The position numbers were made by a program, and so were the translations under genes. Below are positions 10,034-17,919 of a stretch of DNA of 56,744 bases, one piece after another. Source of the DNA: Pseudomonadota bacterium (lineage in GTDB: Bacteria > Pseudomonadota > Gammaproteobacteria > Xanthomonadales > Rhodanobacteraceae); assembly GCA_018240565.1 (NCBI GenBank), contig JAFEFO010000038.1:1-56744 (forward strand), given 5' to 3'. Numbering within the stretch: the first letter of the stretch is position 1; the number at the start of each line of letters is the position of its first letter. Below the pieces are notes generated by a model. The model saw only the letters and a program-made list of their open reading frames with translations. It did not search any database and had not been told where the DNA came from.

Positions 10034-10363
10034 TCACGTCAGCGCATCGTGCAGGAACGCGCGCGCAAACGCCCAGTCACGATCTGCGGTGCGGCGGGTC
10101 ACGCCGAGTTGTTCGGCCACCTGTTCCAGCGGCAGGCCGGCGAAATAGCGCAGCTCGACCACGCGCGCGGCGCGTGTGTCGGCGGTTTCCAGTTGCGTCA
10201 GCGCCGCATCCAGGGCGAGTGCGCCTTGTGCGTCGTCGATGGACAGGCGTTCATCGCCGCCGGTCAGGGTCACCGCGATCCAGCCGCCGCCGGCACGCTG
10301 GCGCAGATGATCGCGGGCGCGGTCCGCCGGCCATTGCTGCGCCGCGGCGTGGCAAAGCGTCAC
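10034..10363 (-). pseudogene. Truncated ECF sigma factor (C-terminal region 4 only)
   Basis: 109 codons carry a clear sigma region 4: ARVVELRYFAGLPLEQVAEQLGVTRRTADRDWAFARAFLHDAL. This aligns closely with the C-terminus of the intact sigma at 50669-51226 (RVVELRYFAGLEMGDIAQVLDISRATAQRDWEVARAFLFEAL). Region 2, which binds core polymerase and melts the -10, is absent. The upstream sequence loses similarity within about 30 codons and then meets a hairpin. The start given is a GTG used only to bound the feature. It is most likely a decayed relative of the TIGR02999-like sigma type. It might instead be a region-4-only DNA-binding protein. Confidence 0.7.
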
Positions 10364-10405
10364 GGTTCGCGTATGAAGGGCGCTTGCGCATGAGGGGGAG
10401 GGTGG

Positions 10406-10434
10406 CCCGCCGCGAGCAATCGCGGCGGGTTTTT
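10406..10434 (+). terminator. Intrinsic terminator between the sigma remnant and glnE
   Basis: A 10-bp stem cccgccgcga / tcgcggcggg with a 4-nt loop is followed by ttttt on the + strand. It would stop + strand transcription coming from gcvP/eamA before glnE. It now lies about 610 bp beyond the eamA stop, on the far side of the sigma/kinase remnants. Confidence 0.8.
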
Positions 10435-10456
10435 AGTTTCCGCCGGCGTGATCGTG

Positions 10457-10462
10457 CAGAAT
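10457..10462 (+). promoter_or_regulatory. -10 box (CAGAAT) of glnE, six bases before the start
   Basis: cagaat ends 6 nt before the glnE ATG, so initiation at the usual distance would fall on the start codon (leaderless mRNA). It has the local motif form AATGCGCGC. Confidence 0.55.
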
Positions 10463-10468
10463 GCGCGC

Positions 10469-13306
10469 ATGTCCGCATCCGCCGAACTCGATGCCTTCGT
10501 GCAAGCCCGCTATGCACAGGTACTGGCGCGCTGCCGCGAATCCGGCGTGGTGTTGCACGACGATGCCGGCGTCGCCGAGCATGTGCAGCGCGTGCTCGTG
10601 GCCAGCGATTTCGCCTTTGCTGCGTTCGTGCGCGATGCACGCCTGCTCGATGCGCAGGCGCTTGCACGCATGGCCGATCCGCGCCATGCCGATGCGCGGC
10701 CGCTGGCGCTGTCCGCGACCGTGGATGAGACAGCCGCGATGGCGGAACTGCGCCGCTATCGTCACGCCGAGGCGGTGCGCCTGGTCTGGCGCGACGTCAA
10801 CGGCCTGGACAGCGTCGAGCAGACCCTGGCCGGATCGAGTGCGTTGGCCGAGGCGTGTCTTGCCGCCGCGCTCGCCTACGCCGACCGCGTGCTGGCGCGC
10901 CGGCATGGAACCCCGCGCGATGCGCAAGGGGTCGCGCAGCGCCTGGTCGTGCTGGCAATGGGCAAACTCGGCGGCAACGAGCTGAATTTTTCGTCCGACA
11001 TCGATTTGATCCTCGCGTTTGCAGAAAATGGAACGAGCGATGGCGAACGACCGCTCGCCAACGAAGCGTATTTCGCGCGCCTCGGGCAACTGCTGGTCAA
11101 GCTGCTCGCCGAAATCACCGCGGATGGCCTCGCGTATCGCGTGGACCTGCGCCTGCGCCCGTTCGGCAATGCGGGACGCGTGGCCTTGAGTTTCGCGGCG
11201 ATGGAACAGTACTACCAGCGCGAGGGCCGCGACTGGGAACGTTATGCCTTCATCAAGGCACGGCCGGTCGCCGGCGACATTGCCGCCGGCAAGCGCCTGC
11301 TCGAAGCGCTGCGCCCGTTCGTGTTCCGCAAATACCTGGACTACACCGCGTTCGCGGGATTGCGCGAGATGAAGGCGCTGATCGACGCCGATGTCGCGCG
11401 CCGCGACCTGGCGGCGAACCTCAAGCTCGGCCCCGGCGGCATCCGCGAGATCGAATTCGTCGTGCAATTGCTCCAGCTCATCCGCGGCGGACGCGAGGCG
11501 AGCATGCGCGAAACCGGATTGCTGCCCGCGCTCACTGCCTGCGAGCGCCTCGGCGCACTGTCGGCCGAAAGCGCGAAGCGCCTACGCACGGCGTACGTAT
11601 TCTTGCGGCGAGTGGAGAATCGCGCGCAGATGTTGCGCGACGAACAGACCCACGATGTGCCGGAGGATGCCTTCGCGCGCTTGCGCCTCGCCGCCACGCT
11701 CGGTCTGCCGGATTGGCCGGCGCTGGAACACGAACTCGCCAAGGCGCGGGCGGGCGTGGCGACCGAATTCGCCGACCGCCTGGGCGATGCGCCGGTGACG
11801 GCTGCTTCCGCGGGAGCGGCGCCTTCGCTGGCCACGGCCGCGGCGTATTGGCAAGCCCTGGGCCGCGACCAGGCCGGGCCCGCGCCTTTGGTGGCGCTGG
11901 GATTCGCCGCGGCGGACAACCTGCACGCGGCCTTGCATGCACTCGCGGCCGGCGCGGCGCGCATCGTCTCGGCGCGCGGTCGCGCGCGGCTGGATCGCCT
12001 GCTGCCGCACCTGTTGCAAGCGGCGGCGGCGAGCGCGGCGCCGGATGCGTGCCTGGAACGACTCGTGCGTTTGTTGCATGCCGTGCTGCGGCGCTCGGCG
12101 TACCTGGCCTTGCTCGAGGAGCAACCGGCGGCACGCCTGCGCCTGGTCGATGTGTTCGCCGGCAGCGCGCTGCTCGCCGAACGCGTGATTGCGCATCCGT
12201 TGTTGCTGGACGAGCTGCTCGGTGCGGCGAACGCCGGCACGCTGCCGGACCGTGCCGCGCTCGATGCCGAAATCGGCCGACGCCTGGCGCAAGTCGACGC
12301 CGGCGATGCCGAAGGCGCCATCGAAATCCTGCAGGAAGAAAAGCAGAGCGCGGCATTCCGCATCGGCTTGGCCTGTCGTGGCGGCGCCGACGCCGTGGCA
12401 ACCGCGCACGCCTTGGGCGCGACCGCGCAGGTCGTCGTCGCCCATGCCTTGCGCCTGGCCGAGGATGATCTGGCGCGCGCGCACGGGCGCCTGCCCGGCG
12501 GCGTCGCCGTGATCGGCTACGGCAGCTTGGGCGGCGATGAACTCGGTTTTGCGTCCGACCTGGATCTCGTCTTCGTCTATGACGGCGCCTTGGCGCAGAC
12601 GGAAAGCGATGGTGCGCGGCCGCTGGAAGGCGCGCGCTACTTCGCCCGCATCGCGCAGCGCGTCGTGCATTGGCTGACCACGCAAACGCGCGCAGGCAAA
12701 CTCTACGACGTCGATGTGCGCCTGCGTCCGGATGGTGGCAAGGGCCTGCTCGTGGTCGGCGTGCAGGCATTCGCCGAGTACTTGCGCGAGCGCGCCTGGA
12801 TCTGGGAATCCCAAGCCTTGGTGCGCGCGCGGCCGATCGCAGGCGACGCACGTGCCTGCGCGCAATTCGCCGCGTTGCGTGCGCAATGGTTGGGGCAAGC
12901 GCGCGACCGCGTGCAGGTGCTCGGCGAAGTCGGCGCCATGCGTGCGCGCTGGCGCGCCGAGCGCGACCGTTCGACGGCGGCGTCGCTGGACTTGAAGCAA
13001 GGCGCCGGCGCCTTGCTCGACATCGAGTTCATCCTGCAAACCCTGGTGTTGCTAAATGCGCATGCGTATCCGAGTCTGCTCGATAGCGGTAATAGCGCGC
13101 GATTGATCGCATTGTGCGGCCATGCCGGGGTACTTGCCGAATCCGCCGCGCAGACGCTCGCGCAAGCACACGCGGCCTTGCTCAAGCGCGCGCTGGATTG
13201 CACGCTGGATGCGCGCCCGCGCCTGGTGCCGCGCGATGCGGAATTGGAACGCCAAGCGCGCGCCGTGCTGCAAATTGCCGCAGACGTCGGGTTGCAAATC
13301 GCCTGA
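10469..13306 (+). CDS. glnE: Bifunctional glutamine synthetase adenylyltransferase/adenylyl-removing enzyme
   Basis: GlnE adds AMP to, and phosphorolytically removes it from, glutamine synthetase, matching GS activity to nitrogen status under control of PII. The 945-residue protein is the usual length (about 946 in E. coli). It has two nucleotidyltransferase domains. The N-terminal deadenylylase has GKLGGNELNFSSDIDLILAF at about residue 165. The C-terminal adenylylase has GYGSLGGDELGFASDLDLVFVYD at about residue 682. A linker (GPGGIREIEFVVQLLQLI) lies between. The ATG at 10469 is preferred over the GTG at 10448 because a -10-like box lies between them. It ends one base from the convergent ELM1-like gene. 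Confidence 0.96.
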   Translation: MSASAELDAFVQARYAQVLARCRESGVVLHDDAGVAEHVQRVLVASDFAFAAFVRDARLLDAQALARMADPRHADARPLALSATVDETAAMAELRRYRHAEAVRLVWRDVNGLDSVEQTLAGSSALAEACLAAALAYADRVLARRHGTPRDAQGVAQRLVVLAMGKLGGNELNFSSDIDLILAFAENGTSDGERPLANEAYFARLGQLLVKLLAEITADGLAYRVDLRLRPFGNAGRVALSFAAMEQYYQREGRDWERYAFIKARPVAGDIAAGKRLLEALRPFVFRKYLDYTAFAGLREMKALIDADVARRDLAANLKLGPGGIREIEFVVQLLQLIRGGREASMRETGLLPALTACERLGALSAESAKRLRTAYVFLRRVENRAQMLRDEQTHDVPEDAFARLRLAATLGLPDWPALEHELAKARAGVATEFADRLGDAPVTAASAGAAPSLATAAAYWQALGRDQAGPAPLVALGFAAADNLHAALHALAAGAARIVSARGRARLDRLLPHLLQAAAASAAPDACLERLVRLLHAVLRRSAYLALLEEQPAARLRLVDVFAGSALLAERVIAHPLLLDELLGAANAGTLPDRAALDAEIGRRLAQVDAGDAEGAIEILQEEKQSAAFRIGLACRGGADAVATAHALGATAQVVVAHALRLAEDDLARAHGRLPGGVAVIGYGSLGGDELGFASDLDLVFVYDGALAQTESDGARPLEGARYFARIAQRVVHWLTTQTRAGKLYDVDVRLRPDGGKGLLVVGVQAFAEYLRERAWIWESQALVRARPIAGDARACAQFAALRAQWLGQARDRVQVLGEVGAMRARWRAERDRSTAASLDLKQGAGALLDIEFILQTLVLLNAHAYPSLLDSGNSARLIALCGHAGVLAESAAQTLAQAHAALLKRALDCTLDARPRLVPRDAELERQARAVLQIAADVGLQIA

Positions 13307-13307
13307 T

Positions 13308-14351
13308 TCAATCGCGGGTCAAAGCCGCAACAACATCCGGGCGCGTGGATTCGAGCACGTGCCAGATCTTGCTTGCCACGGCGGCGAATTCGCGCAGCGG
13401 CGGTGGCTGCTGCATTGTGGAAAAGTCCACATTGTCCGCAAGCGCATGCAGCCAACCTTGCGCGCGCAGTTCGGCATGGAAGTCGACGAGCTTGCCGCGC
13501 GCGCCGGCCGGCAGCAGCGTCAGCACCGGCTTGCCGGTGGCGCAGGCCTCCGAGAGCATGTTCACCGAATCGGGCGTGACGATGATGCGATCGGCGGCCG
13601 CAAGGTAACCAGGATACGGATTCTCGCCATCTTCGGCGCCGTTCCAGAAATGCACGCAACCGATCCTGCCCGAATCCGCACGCAAGCGTTCGCGCGACTT
13701 TCGCCGCCACGCATCCGGCGTGCGCCGCGACGTCGATACCAGGACGCTGCCGCCATCACGCGCGACGACGGCATTGATGCGATCGAGGAATGCTTCGAAC
13801 CAGGCGTCATCCATCTCCAGTCCGCGGCGCGGGCCGCCGATCAGCACCGCCGTGCGCGGCTGCGGCAATTGCGCAAGATTCGCAAAGCGGGCAAGACCTG
13901 CGGCGAGCCAATCCTCGTCCACGGCATTGAGCGCGCCGATGGTCTGGATGACATTGGCGCCGTGCAGCGCGTCGTGGCGTGGCGCGACGACGAGATCGAA
14001 ATGCTTCGGGTCGATGCGCGGATCCAGGACCTGGACCGTGAAGGTCTTGCCGTCGCTGGCGTTGCGCAACCAGCGCGTGAGCGACGCGCCGTCACGGCCG
14101 CAACCGATCGCCAGGGCCGGCCACGGCGCGTGCAGGCGCCGGCGCAGTGCGGCGGTGACGCCAAGCCGCAATCCCGCCTGCAGGCGCGGTGCGGTCCAGG
14201 CCCAGGGGCCGCGCAGACCGGTACGGACGATCCCGGCGTCGATCTGCATGGCTTGCGCCAGGGCTTGTGCCTGGCGCTCGTTGCCGGCGGCGCCGTCGGT
14301 GGCGATCCAGCAGGCGTTGGCGGCAGTCGGGTTCGTGGGTTGCGCTGGCAT
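13308..14351 (-). CDS. ELM1/GtrOC1-family protein (putative glycosyltransferase-like)
   Basis: A 347-residue member of the mitochondrial-fission ELM1 family (formerly DUF1022). It has the N-terminal WIATDGAAGNERQAQALAQAM, the middle segment GRDGASLTRWLRNASDGKTFTVQVLDPRI and the C-terminal RIIVTPDSVNMLSEACATGKPV. The last segment resembles the nucleotide-sugar binding edge of GT-B glycosyltransferases. Bacterial members often sit near lipopolysaccharide genes. Here the envelope block begins 2.4 kb away. Enzymatic activity is unproven. The ATG at 14351 is chosen because a TATACT box lies 7 nt upstream. A GTG two codons earlier is the alternative. Confidence 0.8.
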   Translation of the reverse strand: MPAQPTNPTAANACWIATDGAAGNERQAQALAQAMQIDAGIVRTGLRGPWAWTAPRLQAGLRLGVTAALRRRLHAPWPALAIGCGRDGASLTRWLRNASDGKTFTVQVLDPRIDPKHFDLVVAPRHDALHGANVIQTIGALNAVDEDWLAAGLARFANLAQLPQPRTAVLIGGPRRGLEMDDAWFEAFLDRINAVVARDGGSVLVSTSRRTPDAWRRKSRERLRADSGRIGCVHFWNGAEDGENPYPGYLAAADRIIVTPDSVNMLSEACATGKPVLTLLPAGARGKLVDFHAELRAQGWLHALADNVDFSTMQQPPPLREFAAVASKIWHVLESTRPDVVAALTRD

Positions 14352-14358
14352 TTGCACA

Positions 14359-14364
14359 AGTATA
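14359..14364 (-). promoter_or_regulatory. -10 box (TATACT) of the ELM1-like gene, leaderless spacing
   Basis: On the minus strand, TATACT ends 7 nt before the ATG at 14351, so the transcript is expected to begin at or next to the start codon. Confidence 0.55.
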
Positions 14365-14377
14365 ACGAGCGGGGCGT

Positions 14378-14383
14378 TAGACT
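14378..14383 (+). promoter_or_regulatory. Possible -10 box (TAGACT) of the yceI gene
   Basis: tagact lies 44 nt upstream of the YceI ATG, which also has a good AAGGAG Shine-Dalgarno at 14415-14420. This gene therefore has a conventional leader, unlike its divergent neighbour. Confidence 0.4.
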
Positions 14384-14427
14384 CGGCGCGTACGCTCCAC
14401 CGCCTCGATCAACCAAGGAGATAGACC

Positions 14428-15003
14428 ATGTTCCTGCGCCGCGTGTTGCCGTTGTGCCTGCTTGCCGTGAGCGCGTGCGCGTTCGCCGCGCCGCAAACCT
14501 TCACTATCGATCCGAACCACACCCAGGTGTCGTTCACCTACAGCCACTTCGGTTTTTCCAATCCGACCGGGCGCCTGGAAGACATCAAGGGCAAGGTCGT
14601 GGTCGATCAGGCCGATTGGGCCAAGTCATCGGTGGAGGTGACCATGCCCCTGAGCGGCCTGCACACCGGCGTGGCCGCACTCGATGAACATTTGAAGAAG
14701 CCGGATTTCTTCGATGCCGCCAAGTTCCCGGACATCACCTTCAAGAGCACCAAGGTGGCCAAGACGGGCGCGGAAACCCTGGACATCACCGGTGAGCTTG
14801 CGGTTCACGGCGTCACCAAGCCCGTCACCTTGCATGCACGCATCAACAAGATCGGCGAGAACGCGATGATTTCATCGACAACGGCCGGCTTCGATGCCGA
14901 TGCCACGCTCAAGCGTTCGGATTTCGGCCTGAAGATGTACGTGCCGGCGGTCAGCGACGAGGTGCACATCCACATCACGCTGTCGGCGGACTTGGCGAAA
15001 TAA
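14428..15003 (+). CDS. YceI-family periplasmic protein
   Basis: A 191-residue protein with a Sec signal peptide (MFLRRVLPLCLLAVSACAFA, cleaved before APQ). It is followed by a YceI lipocalin-like domain: FTIDPNHTQVSFTYSHFGFS at the start, KKPDFFDAAKFPDITFKSTKV in the middle and DEVHIHITLSADL at the end. YceI proteins bind polyisoprenoids or amphiphilic ligands in the periplasm. Length and motifs are complete. The start is supported by AAGGAG 8 nt upstream. It stands alone on its strand, with a palindromic repeat downstream. Confidence 0.93.
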   Translation: MFLRRVLPLCLLAVSACAFAAPQTFTIDPNHTQVSFTYSHFGFSNPTGRLEDIKGKVVVDQADWAKSSVEVTMPLSGLHTGVAALDEHLKKPDFFDAAKFPDITFKSTKVAKTGAETLDITGELAVHGVTKPVTLHARINKIGENAMISSTTAGFDADATLKRSDFGLKMYVPAVSDEVHIHITLSADLAK

Positions 15004-15012
15004 ACTCTGGAT

Positions 15013-15143
15013 CGTCATGCCGGCATGGATTGCCGGCATCCAGAATACAAGGAAGTAAACGTTTGCAATTTGCGCAATGCCTTCCCTGGCCTCTGGATTC
15101 CCCTCAGCCCGCTGTCGCGGGCTTCGACCCTGCCGGAATGACG
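15013..15143. repeat. Intergenic inverted-repeat element (REP/MITE-like)
   Basis: The outer ends are near inverses: cgtcatgccgg at 15013 and gccggaatgacg ending at 15143. Inside, catccaga and tctggattcc are also roughly inverse, and there is an internal hairpin cccgctgtcgcggg. This CGTCATNCCGG form is typical of intergenic repeats in this bacterial order. It lies between the convergent yceI and Yip1 genes. Confidence 0.65.
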
Positions 15144-15145
15144 CT

Positions 15146-16405
15146 TTACTGGTTCTTCACACCCTGGTTCTTCAGGGCTTCCAGACCCGCCAGATTGATG
15201 CTGCCGACCGCGGCCTTGAGCTGGTCGATGCTGTCGGCATTGCCGTTGACCTTCACGCTGAAGCGGTCGCCAAGGACGATGCTGAATTCGCCGTCCTTGT
15301 TCTGCGTGTCCCATTGCTCGTGCATGAGGCGACCGTCCTGCTTGTAGGTCTTGTCGTAGCCGTGGTCGGTTTCCTGCGAGGATTCCACGCCGATCGCGCC
15401 GGCCAGCGCCATCATGCCCTTGGCGCTGCCGGTGTCGGCGATTTCCAGATGCAGGGAGTGCTGCCCGTCGGAGTACGTCGCCGTGGCGTTGGAAACCTGC
15501 ATGCCCATCGCGCCATTGCGCTCGGCCGACAGCGACGTGCGCTTGAGCCCGGCCAGCGTATCCGGCACGAAACCCTTGAGCGTATCCGGCGGCAGGGCTT
15601 CGACCTGCGAACCGCCGCCGAGCACCGCGCCAAGCATCTGCCCGGTGGCTTGCGCCTGCGCGTTGGCGTCGCCGGATTTCTGCGCGGCCTCCATCTGCTT
15701 GCTGGCCTTTTCCGCCGCGGCGCCCATTGCCGCGAGCTTGCCCAGCGTGCTGTTCGAATCGATGGTGACGTTGCTGTCGCTGCTGCCGATGTGCAGGCCG
15801 CTGGCAGCACCGCCGAGCGCCGCCGTGCCGACGATGCCGCCGACCACGAGCATCACGATCCAGCCCAGCACGATCGCGCAGATGATGCTCACGGCCGTAT
15901 AGCCGCCGGCCTTTTCGGGCGGGCACTTCATCGTGTACGGCAGTCCGAGGTACAGCAGGTAGATCGAGTAGATGCCGCCGGCCAGCGCGATCAGTGCGCC
16001 CAGTCCGAGTCCCAGGATCACGCCGATGCCGGCGATCCAGCCCGCGGTGTAGGCATAGGCCACGACCTTGAGCGCCTGCACCTGGTTCTTCTGCGCGCCG
16101 AAAGTCCCGGCCAGCGCATCCACGATCAGCGCCATGACGAAGACGAGCACCAGGGTCAGCACGTACTGCACGATCATCGCCGTGATGCCCGAACCGATGC
16201 CGGTATGCACGGTGACACCGAACCAAGTGTTGCCGATGATGGCGTTCTTGATGAAACCGAACACCGCCGGGATGGCGGCCAGAACCAAAATGTAGTTCAG
16301 GTACAGGCTTTGTACCGTTTCCGCCTCGCCCGCAATCACGGGCCATTCGGTCTTGGGTGTCAGCAGGATGTTCTTGGCGCGTGCGATGAGCTTGTTGAAG
16401 TCCAC
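15146..16405 (-). CDS. Yip1-domain membrane protein with extracytoplasmic C-terminal domain
   Basis: A 419-residue protein. Residues 1 to about 215 form a five-helix Yip1/DUF1282-type domain, opening with the typical MDFNKLIARAKNILLTPKTEWPVIA and containing helices such as LVLVFVMALIVDALAGTF. The rest is hydrophilic: an Ala/Gln-rich, possibly coiled-coil stretch (AAEKASKQMEAAQKSGDANAQAQATGQM, about 232-259), then a beta-rich domain with SNATATYSDGQHSLHLEIADTG and a C-terminal helix. The Yip1 family is poorly characterised in bacteria (proposed membrane trafficking or permease-like roles). The C-terminal domain is not one I recognise. It is divergent from the zinc-finger gene. Confidence 0.8.
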   Translation of the reverse strand: MDFNKLIARAKNILLTPKTEWPVIAGEAETVQSLYLNYILVLAAIPAVFGFIKNAIIGNTWFGVTVHTGIGSGITAMIVQYVLTLVLVFVMALIVDALAGTFGAQKNQVQALKVVAYAYTAGWIAGIGVILGLGLGALIALAGGIYSIYLLYLGLPYTMKCPPEKAGGYTAVSIICAIVLGWIVMLVVGGIVGTAALGGAASGLHIGSSDSNVTIDSNSTLGKLAAMGAAAEKASKQMEAAQKSGDANAQAQATGQMLGAVLGGGSQVEALPPDTLKGFVPDTLAGLKRTSLSAERNGAMGMQVSNATATYSDGQHSLHLEIADTGSAKGMMALAGAIGVESSQETDHGYDKTYKQDGRLMHEQWDTQNKDGEFSIVLGDRFSVKVNGNADSIDQLKAAVGSINLAGLEALKNQGVKNQ

Positions 16406-16492
16406 GATGAAATCTCCCCGTCGAAAGCCCTGTTTGCGCGCATCTTACCCGGTTCCGGTGCAAAGGGAATCGGCGGCGGGTCGCGGCGCTGG

Positions 16493-16508
16493 CGTGATTT
16501 GGATCACA
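16493..16508. promoter_or_regulatory. CRP/Clp-like binding site
   Basis: cGTGA-tttgga-TCACA matches nine of the ten defined positions of TGTGA-N6-TCACA. It lies in the 172-bp divergent region between the Yip1 and zinc-finger genes, about 35 bp upstream of a possible -10 (tagact, 16538). Read with a different spacing, TGAT-N4-ATCA also fits an FNR-type site. Confidence 0.5.
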
Positions 16509-16577
16509 CGACGCAGGCCAATTGGTGCGCATCTTGCTAGACTTCATCCATCGCATCGCCGCTTGCTGGAATCAGCC

Positions 16578-16796
16578 ATGTCCGCCACCGCCGCCAACGT
16601 TTCCGCCGCCGCCGTTCGCCTCGTTCCGGCCAATGCCGAGCATCGTTACAACGTCACCCATGCGGACCTGCCGTTGTCGTGCCCGATGCCGGGCATGAGC
16701 CTGTGGAATTCGCACCCGAAGGTGTATCTGGCCATCGAGGCGACCGGTACCGCGCAGTGTCCCTACTGCAGCGCGGTGTACACCCTGACCGATTGA
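16578..16796 (+). CDS. Small zinc-finger (zf-CHCC) protein
   Basis: A 72-residue protein with the C-H-C-C zinc ligand set of the zf-CHCC family: C35 in LSCPMPGMSLWNSH, H46, C61 and C64 in CPYCSAVYTL. This fold is also found in the NDUFS6 subunit of mitochondrial complex I. The bacterial stand-alone protein has no defined function. The first 25 residues are Ala-rich and probably disordered. The ATG at 16578 is preferred because the longer frame upstream shows no homology. It lies 10 bp before the GT4 gene and may be its operon leader. Confidence 0.85.
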   Translation: MSATAANVSAAAVRLVPANAEHRYNVTHADLPLSCPMPGMSLWNSHPKVYLAIEATGTAQCPYCSAVYTLTD

Positions 16797-16806
16797 GGGC
16801 CGGCGT

Positions 16807-17919
16807 GTGAGCGGGCGTCGCCTGACCGTGGTGCAACTGCTGCCGGCGCTCAATGCAGGCGGCGTGGAGCGCTCGACGCTGGAAATCGGCGCCGCGCTGG
16901 CGGCGGCCGGGCATCGTTCGGTGGTGATCAGCGCGGGCGGGCGCCTGGTCGAGCGGCTCACCGCGCAGGGCAGCGAACACATCGCGCTCGACATCGGCCG
17001 CAAGTCCCCGTTGACCTTGCGGCATGTGCGCACGCTGCGACGGCGATTCGCGAACCTTGTGCCGGACATCGTGCATGCGCGCTCGCGCCTGCCGGCCTGG
17101 CTGGCGTGGCGCGCGCTGGGCAAGATGTCCGCGCCGAGGCCGCATTTCCTGACCACGGTGCATGGCCTGAATTCACCGGGTTGGTACAGTTCGATACTCA
17201 CCCGTGGCGAGCGCGTGATCTGCGTTTCCAACACGGTGCGCGATCATGTGCTCAAGTATTACCCGCAGGTGGACCCGGGCCGCCTCACCGTGATCCCGCG
17301 CGGCGTGGATCCGGACGAGTTTCCCTTCGGCCATTCGCCGGATGAAGCCTGGCGCGCCGCTTTCGCGGCGCAATTCCCGCAACTCGCGGGCGGCCTGCTG
17401 CTCACCCTGCCGGGTCGCGGCACGCGCATCAAGGGCCACGCCGATGCGATCGAACTGCTCGCCGGGCTGGTGCAGCGCGGCCTGGATTGCAAACTGCTGC
17501 TGCTCGGCGCGGACGAGCGCGGTCGCGAGCGCTACCTGCGCGAATTGCGCGCCCTGGCTACGCGGCGCGGCGTCGCCGAACGCGTGGCGATATCCGCGCC
17601 GCGCGATGATGTGCGCGACATCTACGCGGTGTCGAACCTGGTGTTGCAGCTGTCCACCAAGCCCGAGGCATTCGGCCGCACCGTCGTCGAAGCCATCGCC
17701 CTGTGCCGGCCCGTGCTCGGCTACGCGCACGGTGGCGTCGGCGAATTGCTCGCCGAACTTTATCCGGAAGGCCGCGTGCCGCCCGGCGACATCACGCGCC
17801 TGATCGAACGCGCGGCGGAATTGTTGCGCCTGGCCCCGCCGATCGCGCCGCTGCGGCAATTCCGCCTTGCCGACATGCAGGCGGCGGCGCTGGATTTGTA
17901 TTCGCAGATCGTCGGATGA
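16807..17919 (+). CDS. Glycosyltransferase family 4 (GT-B), LPS-type
   Basis: A 370-residue GT-B glycosyltransferase. The N-terminal domain opens LTVVQLLPALNAGGVERSTLEIGAALAAAGH, the typical acceptor-side start. The C-terminal donor domain has LLTLPGRGTRIKGHADAIELLAGL and the nucleotide-sugar segment SNLVLQLSTKPEAFGRTVVEAIALCRPVLGYAHGGVGELL, with the E-x7-E-like PEAFGRTVVE. It probably adds a sugar to lipopolysaccharide core or O-unit at the cytoplasmic face. The start is a GTG at 16807. Its stop overlaps the ATG of the O-antigen ligase (ATGA), so the two are translationally coupled. Confidence 0.9.
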   Translation: MSGRRLTVVQLLPALNAGGVERSTLEIGAALAAAGHRSVVISAGGRLVERLTAQGSEHIALDIGRKSPLTLRHVRTLRRRFANLVPDIVHARSRLPAWLAWRALGKMSAPRPHFLTTVHGLNSPGWYSSILTRGERVICVSNTVRDHVLKYYPQVDPGRLTVIPRGVDPDEFPFGHSPDEAWRAAFAAQFPQLAGGLLLTLPGRGTRIKGHADAIELLAGLVQRGLDCKLLLLGADERGRERYLRELRALATRRGVAERVAISAPRDDVRDIYAVSNLVLQLSTKPEAFGRTVVEAIALCRPVLGYAHGGVGELLAELYPEGRVPPGDITRLIERAAELLRLAPPIAPLRQFRLADMQAAALDLYSQIVG

